Assembly (NCBI GenBank): GCA_037179385.1
Contig: CM074180.1
Span: forward strand, 24,409,455-24,473,454
DNA from: Holothuria scabra
Lineage: Eukaryota; Echinodermata; Holothuroidea; Aspidochirotida; Holothuriidae
Direction: 5' to 3'
Length of the DNA: 64,000 nt
Below, piece by piece: positions 54,410 to 64,000 of the stretch. The notes beneath the pieces are model-generated. The model did not search any database, was not told the DNA's origin, and worked only from the letters and a program-made list of their open reading frames with translations. How positions within the stretch are numbered: position 1 is the first letter of the stretch; each line of letters begins with the position of its first letter. The translations under genes were made by a program, and so were the position numbers.

Positions 54410-55885
54410 AAAAGCTCAAAAAGCGACTGCTTCATTTCTAGTTACAAGTACTCTGGGAAATGACATTCCGGATATCCTAGGGGTCAGACTTTTTAACAAT
54501 TGTCTGTACGCTCGGCGCCATCTGCATATATAGTGTTTTAGTCGAATAGATAACTGAACAGAACAATGCCTGTTTGAAAATTTTTGTTTTGGGGCAGTAT
54601 TATGAAGTGAAAATAATTTTATTGCGAAAGAAATCTGAAAGTAAGGACTTCTTTAATGCTGGTTACGAGCCCTGGAAATGCCATTTCCTGCTTTCCGGGG
54701 GTTCTCAACTTTTTCCCAAAATTCTGTGTGCTCGACGTAGATAATCTTTCGGGCACTGTATTACATTTTTTCGGACAAAAACAATTCTGCCCCTCCCTTA
54801 CTGACACGCTCCGGTACACATATGACAATGAACGAAATATAAAACTTCAAATATATGCGATGCCAAATTTTTTCCTCGGGAGAATGCTCCAATATGGTCC
54901 GAGGGCCTAAATCTGCATGATGATATTCAGTAACCTCAACAAAACTACAGATCACCCCTACTTGATTTTCCTCATGAGAACGTCAGATTCCTCCATAAAC
55001 GCCCAGACTGTTATAAAATTACAATTTTTCTCCAATATTAGCTTTAGATTGTTAAAAGTGGCAAAATTTTCCAATTTCGATGGATACTCCGTACAATAAA
55101 AAAGCAAAGCCAACTCTGTTAATCACCCGGGATACTACCTGATTTTGCTCCTGAGAGGCATATCACATAATATAAGAAACCAAAATTTTCATTATAACCT
55201 TACCAAAAAAAAAAAAAAATCTTCCATTAAATTTCAAAATTTCTCCATTAAAAGGAGCTCTTAATTTTCAAAGATTCGTTCAAAAAAGAGAAAAACTTTC
55301 CGGGCAAACTTGTAGTCTGGTCTCGAAGCTTTAGTTAGTGGGTCTTGTACGATTCAAGGCGTAACTACAAAAGAATTTCAGCTATCGTTCATAAAACGTT
55401 TTTGATTTTTCCCTTATGAAGGAAAAATTTTTCAATAAATACCCCAAAATGTTTCCAGTACCAACAAAAGCCAATTTTTTTTCAAAATATTTACTTCAAG
55501 TAAACTCCAGCTTTTTTAGTATTTGTTAAAAAGAAAGCTTAAAATTTCGGCGCGCTCCGCGCGTCTTTAATTTTGCAAGTCACGTTCCACCGGGACATAA
55601 CATCGCCTTTGTCGGGTCCTTGAAATTCTGGCCTCCCTGTCGGTCAAATTCTGGCTCCACCCCTGCATGGCCTCATCCCCTAGGCCACAAATCAGTCTTG
55701 CCCAGTTTTGGGGGTCCCTAAAAAGTGTATGTATAACCATTTTTCATAGATTGATTTTTTATTCTCATTATCTGGGAAGTCGCAGACATGAATCCTTATT
55801 TTAAGGCTGGGTACATCCAGCTTAAAACACGTGGGAAGTGCCGTTTCCGGCCATCTGGAGGGGTTTTAAAGTCCAAAATTTTGGA
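54410..55885. repeat. Repeat cluster related to families Q and S
   Basis: Contains a Q core near 54505 (gtacgctcggcgccatctg), a second degraded unit near 54650-54790, an S-like GC motif gcgcgctccgcgcg near 55550 and, at 55680-55885, an inverted copy of 38830-39030. Frames across it carry no motif. Confidence 0.5.
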
Positions 55886-55919
55886 AATGATTATGTGTAG
55901 TATCTGTTCTTTTCATCCA

Positions 55920-56095
55920 GTCTAGAATGGAGCAATACATGACGGACCATATGGGACCAATAATGTAAATGGTCTGAGGGCCGTGAGGTTGGTCGCGTAT
56001 TGTCTTTCAGTGGGCGTAATAGCTCCTTTGGGAAGCAGTGAAAGTTTCGGTTTCGCCGAACGGCCCTTTGCCAAAGGGTCGGGCGGAATTTACAT
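55920..56095 (+). mobile_element. SINE-like element, copy 2
   Basis: Collinear with 32471-32640: atacatgac.gaccaat, aaatggtctga.ggccg, gaggttggtcg, ctttcagtgg.cgtaa, gggaagcagt and ggtttcgccgaacggccctt. It has a small insertion (catatggga) near 55948. Flanking duplications are not obvious. Confidence 0.65.
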
Positions 56096-57000
56096 GTCCT
56101 GCATGTACTAACCATTCACAGGAGTGCACGTGATCACGCTGGTGTGATTGCTCAGGTCTTCCTTGCGCTTGAGATGTCACCTTTACACCCAGCCCGCCGC
56201 GCCTGTGTAAATAATTGTTGTCGTTGTGCGCGCAACCTGATAATACCTTTTGTAAACAGTGATTCGTCTTTGTTTTTGACAGTCACTAGTGCAAAGTACG
56301 GGGGGAGGGGTCAGGGTCGGTCGCTAAACCCCCTTGAACTTTTGGGGTGTTTTGTAGGTACATCTTCTGACTATGTCGGTACACCATTCGAGGGTGGACT
56401 TGGGAAAATCACTTCAATAGGAATAGCGCATTATAATGATCGTCTAAGTCAGCTGCAAAGAAAGAATACAAAAAATCGCGCGCTTCTCATGCATTCACCT
56501 TCCATTATCTCCAGCATCAGATGTTTTGGTTCAGTGTAAAGTTTCACAATTAGGATATTGTTCTTTCGTGTGCTTGAAGGGAACACGATTTGGAATCCAT
56601 AAGAAGTTTTGTTCTATTTGGATTCCATATCGTGTTTGTGGAAGATTGATTGTTTTCTGTAAGACAAACGCAATGTTTCCCGTTAATTATAGCGCATGCT
56701 TAGCAACATGGGCTTCTTGGAATCTTTAGAATTGGAGGAACAAAGGTCCCGATTAAGAAATTATCGCATCCGACAGGAAACTTTCGAATTTGATAAACAC
56801 TGGCATTCGCCGATTGAGAATCATCGTATTAAGTTCCTTTTGAAAATGTACTTTGGACGATGAGAGTATGTCTTTACATGGATATTGTAACACCAGAAAC
56901 TGAATGGTACTTACATGAAACTTTTCAAATGACGTTAGATTGTGCTAAACAGAGAGCATTACACCATGGCTTCCTCCTCTTATAGAAACTAACTCAGACA
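56096..57000. other. Gene-free stretch with a short inverted repeat
   Basis: The frame 56144-56539 (131 codons) has no domain I recognise. 56582-56602 and 56616-56636 are reverse complements at about 18 of 21 positions (aacacgatttggaatcca type). No supported exon. Confidence 0.4.
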
Positions 57001-60000
57001 TACATGGATGCAAAGTAAAGCACACCGAAAGGGTGTTTTTTAGCTAGAGGGTCAGGATCAAAATTTTTGTTCAAATTACGTCTAACAGAAGTTACAAGGG
57101 TTCAAAGCTCGCATGGTTCGATGTTCCCTGTTCCCCGTTTTCGTATTGTCTCGATAATTTGGCGATGATTACAAAGTTCGTTATTCCCGGGGTTCGATGT
57201 TTCCAGAAGGGCGAATGTTCACAACATTCGGGAACATTGACATAGCCCCTTCACTGAATTGTTTTTTTTTCTTATAACTTATTTTCAATATTTATTTTGA
57301 AAACTTTTTCAGCAGAGCGCAGGGAAGTCCCAAATCCCCTAGAGATGCGTTTTGTTTATAATGGCAAACACAACTAGAGGAAAGTCACATACATGTATAA
57401 CATGAATTGTCAAGGTTTGCATAACATATTCACATCAGGAGCTACAACTCCACTCCCAATACCAAACTTCCAAGCAGTGTCGTCATGAGGACTTTAACAG
57501 GTGGGTCTTTGAACGAAATCTTCATGTAATATCCCAAAAGACTCAACTGAAGTTATTATCAGCCAAAAAAACACTTGAAACAGTGAACACGGATGTCGCA
57601 GTAAATTTTAAGAATATATTAGTTTATTGCAGAATTTCGATTGATTGTATTTCTACATTAAACATACGTAGCAAATACAAAGGTGGGCAGGAATGATAAT
57701 AAATCATTTACTACGTCATTCACATTGGCAATTTTATAACCAGACTTGGCAAAAGCATTGTTTCAACATAGGCATGGTGAGAAAACTTTAAAATATACCA
57801 ACGAAGAAGGTCAGAAAGTGATGAAGCTAACAGACTTATTATATGCAAAATCGTAAAAGCACAGAAAGTCTAATCAGCACTTGCTCGTAAAGTTGCATGG
57901 GAAGTGCACAAAAGGGATTCTCTCTGGTATGCTGCTTAAGTTTATTTTTATAATTATAATTTACCAAAAGGAATACATTATTTAAGTTTCGTTATCTTCA
58001 TCAACGTACGTCGTGCCCATCACAGTAGTCAACACAATCGAATCTCTCAGTGAAATTTTGTTCTGTGACGTGGCGGTACACTGGAAACCTCTCTTTGTTT
58101 AACTTATCTGCCTGGGATAAAATACACCTTACTTAAGTTGAATTACATCACTAAAACCAATAAATGTAAACTCGATACAGAGAGGGAAATAGTAGTGACT
58201 GAGAGAACCTCTGGTTGAAGTCTGGTTATAGTCATAGAAACATTACTTTCAGACCTTCAAAAAAAAAAAAAAAAAAAAAACACTTCGACAAGTTATCAAG
58301 TCACTTAGAATCACTACTAACCAACTGAAACACATGGAACTACTTCCGATGCTTGGGCAGATGCACTGAGGGGATTTCGAGCAAAATATTAAAGAATATT
58401 TGTCAACAGACAGCACAATAGATTTCATCCAAATGGCAAGATGAAGAACTGAAACCCTCTTGGGCACTTGACACTGCCTACAAGCATCTGCTACTAATTT
58501 TGCATTAAAACAATGACCAGTGTCAGGCCTAGAAAGGATTTTTATTGAGCCAAAATAAAGGAACACAGAGAAACTCGGTTTTTAAAATAGGTGGTGCCAT
58601 GTGATCCATAGTAAAAAATAGTGGGATCCCTGCAAATTCCGATATACCAGTGAAAAAATCAGATCAATGGGAATAACATATACAGCCACCAACACATGTT
58701 TTATAAAGTCTCAAAGATTTAATCCCTGAGATTGTGGTGTAAAATTTCAGAAGGCTGCAGACTTTTAGGATGCTTACCAATGCAAGCTTCAGTATTATTT
58801 CTTGTTACATAATTGACCAAGTTTTAAGTAGGTGTTGTGCTTGGTTGAACTCCTAATACTTTAAAGAACCTCAAGCACCAATGCTTTTGGAGAGCAACTT
58901 TATCATTCACCATCAGACGTAACATGTAGCATTTCATACACTACAACAAAAAATCTTGGAAAGAATGAATCTATAACCTTGGCCTACAACTTGTGTAAAA
59001 AATGTGATAGTTTGGTCCCTCAGCAAAAGGAGGGCAGCATAACCATAAACAGACACTTCTTTGAGAAACAGGGGGGCAGCATAAACAGCCACTTCTTTAA
59101 GAAACAGCCATAAACATACATGTTTTCCAGCCCATCTTCTGGCAAGCAAGAAGGCTTTTTTAAACAACTACGTCAACGTTATAAGTATTTCATGCAAAAC
59201 AAACTGTGTATTCCTGGCAGGAATATGGATTGCAAAACATCATTGTCATCACTATCTCAAACATTGTAGGAACATTCTAAATTCAGGTGAATACAAAAAG
59301 TTTTTTAGACAAAAGACTCTTTAGCCTTTCCTTAGTCTCTTAAGTCTTTCTGAAAAATATACTTTCAAACCTTACTACAAAGTTATCATGACTGGCACTA
59401 TAATCAAGATTGAATATTTATTACACATCAATGAAAAACCAAAGATTTATGAAGTCAAGTACAAACTTATTCACATTCAGCAAACTTATTTGATAATTAG
59501 TTTTACCTTTGTAAGCAATTGCACTCATTATATGAGTCCCATGTACTCAAGTCACTGCATGTAACTTGACTGACTGACATCTCTTGGAACACTAGCCAAA
59601 TGCTGCTGGAGTTGAATGATAATTCAACTTCAAAGCAGCAATCAGAATTTGTTTTTAAATTTTTTTTCACAACTTTAATTCTGTACCACATTTGTACATT
59701 AGTTTGAAGTACCAAAAAATTCTGTATGATCACCAGCAGTAATTAAAATGAAATTATGCTTTCTTCTCACCTTCCAGACCTCTTCAGTGTTTCTATATTC
59801 TTTTAAACAATCAGGTCAGAAGAGAGAATGAGGTGTTTGGAATAAGAAGTTCATATATTCCGTCAAACTCTGATTTCCCTTTTAATGCATGTCTAATTTA
59901 ATGAGCATGCATGGGCTTTCATGCATGGGTTTTCATTTGGTGTCTCTCCAAGCATAATTCCTAACAAACATTTTGGAAAGAACCTGACCAGCTGTTACAA

Positions 60001-61097
60001 AAGCATGTTGTCATGACGACATCATTCAAATTTCCTTGATATTATCAACACAAAATTTGCGATGAGGATTTCCACTAGTTGCAACATAACTGGCACTCAA
60101 ATGGTGAAAATCTTCTTCCCCTGTAACTCAGCAAAAAAAAAAAAAATTATGCCACCTAGAAATAATGCTTTATTTAGATAAAATATCGTATGAAGGAAAG
60201 TTTTATATGATGCAGAATTCAATTGCCCTCTGGTGCTTTCTTATAACAAAATATTGTGATACAGCCCACTTTATAAAAATGGTAGTGCACAGTTAGAGAG
60301 TGCTAAGTGAAACATGTACTTGTCCACTATGACAAGGGTCCACTCAATAAATAGCCCAGTAACCCACAAAAAGAAAAAAACCATATGTGCTGCCATATTT
60401 AACTGGAAATGTAGAACTTTGAGGTGTAAAACAAACTTAAACAAACTAAACCATACTACACTGAAACAAACTGCAAAATTTAAAATCCCAATTCAAATTC
60501 ACATGAAGAAAGTGATAAAAGGTGTAAAACCTGATCACAGAACCAAAACTTGATTCATAGTTCTATATTATTTGACATAAGTCATGTATAAAGAGCACAA
60601 ACAGTTGTATTAGACATGGGACAAATTGAAAGACAACGAGGGTTGCGAATAGGAATTACAAACTATGACCATAATATATTTACTGTATTAAGTGATGGAA
60701 TTATGGAATTAATTGGCCATTTTTCCCTCCTGTTCAGAGATACTTCAGAAATTTTAACATCTTGATATAAATGGCAAGAATGGTCTGTAACTAGGTAACT
60801 AAATTCTTTGCATATCTCAAAGTATTTTCCCCCACTGTCTTTTGGCTTCTATCTCTGAAAAATACCAAATCTGACTGTTTAATTTCAAACACACAAAAAC
60901 GATGTTAGGTATACAGATTAAAAAATATTTGATGTTTTTAGAAGAGTAAAAATGAAAATAACCTTCTGACTAGACTGAACACACAAAGCAGTGATCCCAA
61001 TATGAATGACTGGCCAACAATTCAAAATTTACAAAAAATGACCTTCAGCTTAATGAATGCTCAATGTGAATATGGAATGGATGAAGTGAAGCAGTCA
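57001..61097. other. Gene-free stretch, partly probable 3' region of the RMDN-like gene
   Basis: Repeat density falls here. The part just left of 61098 is expected to be the 3' untranslated region of the minus-strand gene. A minus-strand AATAAA near 60167-60172 is one candidate polyadenylation signal and another lies near 59417. The minus-strand frame 58249-58566 shows no family I recognise. Confidence 0.4.
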
Positions 61098-61148
61098 TCA
61101 TTGGTATTTCTCAAGCATCTCTCTTGCTTTGTCTCTCAACTCCACTTC
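61098..61148 (-). CDS. Last coding exon of an RMDN-like gene
   Basis: The minus strand has acceptor ccttttaacag ending at 61149, then 16 codons (EVELRDKAREMLEKYQ) and TGA at 61098-61100. The exon begins in phase 0, as the previous exon ends. The short helical C-terminus is where TPR proteins of this family end. The exon was found by splice signals and frame, not by length. Confidence 0.65.
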   Translation of the reverse strand, partial: EVELRDKAREMLEKYQ

Positions 61149-61755
61149 CTGTTAAAAGGAAAAGAAGGAAATAGAGGAAATGCTCAGGAAATATGATCAA
61201 TTATCACCCCAGCAGATCAATCTTTGGAACCTGTAATTTATTCTTTTTATACTTAATGTACCACCCCCCATATTACAATACTTTTGAAAACTATTTTGGA
61301 TGTATCTTTTATTTATTAAATTGATTTAAACATACAATTCAATCTATTAGTCATGTAAACCATTCCCTATTGTCTGTACTTTCAGACAATATTTCACTTG
61401 ATGTGGCTACCATAGACCTTTTAGAAATTTTTTTTGCATAAATTGTGTAAATAAGCATTCTTCAAGCAAAACTTTGGTTAACTTCATACTCAACATGGTT
61501 GTGTCAGTCAAGCCTGCAACATAATCTTGAAAGGTGACATAAATGCAAATGGTGCCAGGGCGGTGGTGCCAGGATTTGTCCAATGGGGGTTAATCTCATT
61601 GATGGAGGGGCTTGCAACTTGCAGCAACTGATTCAGATAAGTGTCAATAGCATTACAAAATGAAAAAAACTGCCTACTGAAAACTGAATCAAAGTCAGTG
61701 GTGAGTTTACACATATATTTAAATAATTTGTTAAATACAAATGTGCATTTCTTAC
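61149..61755. other. Last intron of the RMDN-like gene
   Basis: 607 bp beginning gtaagaaatg and ending ttttaacag on the minus strand. A ggtggtgccaggatttgtcc small-repeat motif lies near 61563. Confidence 0.6.
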
Positions 61756-61836
61756 CTCCACTGAATTTCCCTGAAAATTAATTGCATTTTCTAAAAGTTC
61801 AGCAACTTTTTCTGTTTCTCCTTTCTGGATATAGCA
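61756..61836 (-). CDS. Penultimate exon of an RMDN-like gene
   Basis: An 81-bp phase-0 exon between acceptor ttttattttcag and donor gag/gtaagaa. It encodes 27 residues (CYIQKGETEKVAELLENAIN and seven more), the shape of a TPR-like helix pair. It continues directly from the exon at 63428-63580. Confidence 0.65.
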
Positions 61837-63427
61837 CTGAAAATAAAATTCCAAACATTGTCAAAGACACCAAGTTACATTTATTGTAATATACTTGAAA
61901 CTACAAAGGATGGAAGGCTGGTTAGATGGGGTTTTACAGCTCAGTTTCTAACAAATTGAATGCATGCCTCCTGCAGCCACTTTTTGCAGTTGCGGCTCCT
62001 TGGCTTGTTTTCCTCACTCCACTGCTTATGCTGAACATGATGCACATTAGATAGGTTCCTTTTTTAAAGTCTTGGGTATGACCCAGCCAGAAGTCAAACT
62101 CTGTACCTCCTGGCTGAATGCTGGAAGGTGTAGAAGCACCAAACCTCACCCAACTCTTACTATAGTAAACACATATAACCACTGTACATCTGACCTTAAA
62201 GGGTTTAAGGAATCTATGCAATTCAAAAGTTGTTACAAGCACCTTTCTGCCCAACATAATGGTATTTGGACACAATGGTAGAGTTCTACACATAGTTCAT
62301 AATTCTAATTTGATTGACATTCATGCCAGCAAATACACTTTCACTCAAAATAATCAGCAATACCTTTTACAATTGGTTGTGTTCCACACCACTACAAGCT
62401 CTCCATCAGTGCAGGGGACAGCTTTGCTTCAAGCAATTGAAACTCAGTATAGCCAACTATCGTGGCTTTGCCTTGGACTCAAATCTCATCTCATTGATAT
62501 CCATCCATTGGAGGAGGGACATTATACATTAACTTAGATAATGTAAAAAGAATTTGTTACAGTCTTATGGGATTTTGAAGAGTCTTTAAAAACTTCAAAA
62601 ATATGCAAAGATGTGGATTATACAATGATCTCTAGACATAGTACAGAAGATGCCTTCCAGTGTAACTTCTGATCATGGTATTGCGATCATTTTGTCATAA
62701 GGCCAATATTTGGCTTTTACAGGAGGGCAACATTCTAAAAGAAGGAATGTCACCCAATGGCTCTGTACAGTTACTAGGTCTGTACGTATCAAATGCCTCA
62801 GCCCATAGAATTCACTTTCACATCAAAATCTGTCATACTTTCTCAAATTTCTCTCTGAAGGCCAGATGATATCTCTTAACCTTTCCCCATTTTTCCACCA
62901 CTGTTTGAAACCACTTGAGTTGAATTTAATCACTGACATTTTGGTTTTGAAAATGCTGAAGAGGTATCTCAGGCAAATGCATGAAAATAAATTACCAATT
63001 TCACCACTACAGTAACAGTGGTCACCAGACATACCCTCACAGAAAAAATACAGACAATGACCCTTTATCACACATTGCTCATACCCTACTAAGATTCAAA
63101 TCAAATTTTAAGGTTAACAAAGAATTTTCTCCGCTGCATATGACTGAGTAAAGTTTACATTACTTCATTAATACTTTGTAGAAAAACAAAATGAAACAAC
63201 TTTGAATTGTCTAACAATGTTGAAGAGCAAATAAACTTCAAGGGCTTATGAAGTCTTTAAATGATCTATTTTCATTCACAAAATTTAAAGACTTTGTAGA
63301 AGCCATTGCACCTACCTTATCCTATCATAAAATAGAGATAAGAGCTTAATGAAGGTTGAACAAATTTCAACATGGATTTTGATGCAACAGATTGGATTTC
63401 TCTTTCAAGATAACAGAACAAAATTAC
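61837..63427. other. Intron of the RMDN-like gene
   Basis: 1591 bp between the two exons, starting gtaatt and ending ttttcag on the minus strand. Frames inside (for example 61934-62293 and 62823-63071) lack motifs. Confidence 0.6.
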
Positions 63428-63580
63428 CTCAGCCATGTAGAATGGATTACAATTGGAGAAACCAGGTTCAAGACTCTCTGCTTTAAGGAACCACTTCAGT
63501 GCAGTATCCATGGATACTGGCTCTGTTAGCCCATACATGGTTACCACAGCTTTACGTTGTACCCAGCCCATGTTTGCAAG
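63428..63580 (-). CDS. Third-from-last exon of an RMDN-like gene (TPR domain)
   Basis: A 153-bp phase-0 exon between acceptor tatctttctttcaag and donor gag/gtaatt. It encodes 51 residues, including GWVQRKAVVTMYG, MDTALKWFLKAESLEPGF and NPFYMAE. The pattern (aromatic-x-RK, then EALK-F-KAE-x-P-F-NxxxL/M) resembles the C-terminal TPR region of the regulator of microtubule dynamics proteins (RMDN1-3, formerly FAM82). These bind microtubules or sit on mitochondria and ER contacts. Which member it is cannot be told. The gene continues beyond 64000. Confidence 0.65.
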
Positions 63581-64000
63581 CTTGAAAGAAAGATAAAAAA
63601 AAAAACTATTTCTACTTCAAAACATTTAATGCCATTAAAAGAAAATTATGAAAGCAAAGAAAAAAGTCATAGTTATGCAAACTAACATTCACAAAATGGA
63701 CAATCCATGTAGAAAGTGGTTTTATTTTATTTCACATAACTTTCACAGCTTAAATACCACAGCATACTCCCCAATTCAATTGTTTCTCTTGATGTACAGT
63801 ACTCTACCTGCCAATTAACCCTAGATTGATACTGAGAACCAGTAACAGCAATTTTGTTATATCGATTTTGCACCGTCTAACCTTAGCAATATTGTACACA
63901 CAAAATATAACAACCTCCTGAAGAAACAACAGCATATCATGCCAAATGCTAAGGATTAAACCGATTAGACACATTTCTCACATGTTATGAGCTAAACAGA

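Noticed and set aside
56144..56539. 131-codon plus-strand frame
   Set aside because: Longest unexplained frame on the right side, but it has no recognisable domain and follows directly on a SINE copy.
58249..58566. 105-codon minus-strand frame
   Set aside because: The end is padded by a poly-A/poly-T run and I recognise no domain or splice site.

Overview
This is a window of animal nuclear genome. It is AT-rich, has spliced host exons separated by long non-coding stretches, and is packed with old and young transposable elements. The frequent taggcct-type motifs, the poly-G/poly-C-bearing small repeats, the SINE types and the tRNA-Leu-primed Ty3/gypsy element point to a marine invertebrate. 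An echinoderm is my best guess, but the window alone does not prove it. There are no bacterial operons, no CRISPR array and no rRNA genes, and I recognise no tRNA gene.

Layout. 1-9.0 kb: dispersed repeats, a 52-bp satellite (1226-1757), an AACT microsatellite and a 296-bp TTAA-flanked MITE. 9.0-18.8 kb: a complete, apparently young Ty3/gypsy LTR retrotransposon on the minus strand. It has two 878-bp LTRs that look identical, a tRNA-Leu primer site, gag, pol (PR-RT-RH-IN), a third ORF with two C2H2 zinc fingers where env would sit, a 78-bp tandem repeat downstream of that ORF, and a polypurine tract. 18.8-25 kb: a SINE-like hairpin unit, a 1.4-kb diverged palindrome bearing arrays of accgataatgtaa, and a second copy of the TTAA MITE. 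24.9-25.3 kb: a possible small gene for a very basic, serine-rich 77-residue protein. 27.5-28.1 kb: the last coding exon of an unrecognised coiled-coil host gene (minus strand).

28.4-31.8 kb and 46.0-50.8 kb: two related Helitron-like elements in opposite orientations. Both share a 12-bp terminal inverted repeat and end hairpins. Copy B keeps a broken DUF6570-type reading frame. Copy A has lost it and carries an internal inversion of about 1.9 kb. 32-45 kb: dispersed repeats, a SINE insertion with target duplications, a hAT-type MITE, a perfect 30-bp palindrome and an 18-bp minisatellite. 51.2-53.3 kb: a decayed L1/Tx1-like LINE reverse transcriptase. 53-57 kb: repeats. 61.1-63.6 kb: three consecutive 3' coding exons, all phase 0, of an RMDN-family TPR gene (minus strand) that continues past the right edge.

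The strongest new observations are these: a textbook-looking -1 frameshift signal (CCCAAAC, 8-nt spacer, 8-bp stem-loop, possible pseudoknot) at the gag/pol junction; the zinc-finger third ORF of the same element with its own possible TATA box; the structured 78-bp repeat in its 3' region, whose hairpins show covarying base pairs; and the inversion in Helitron-like copy A. Everything here was read by eye. Homology calls rest on motif recognition, not on searches.
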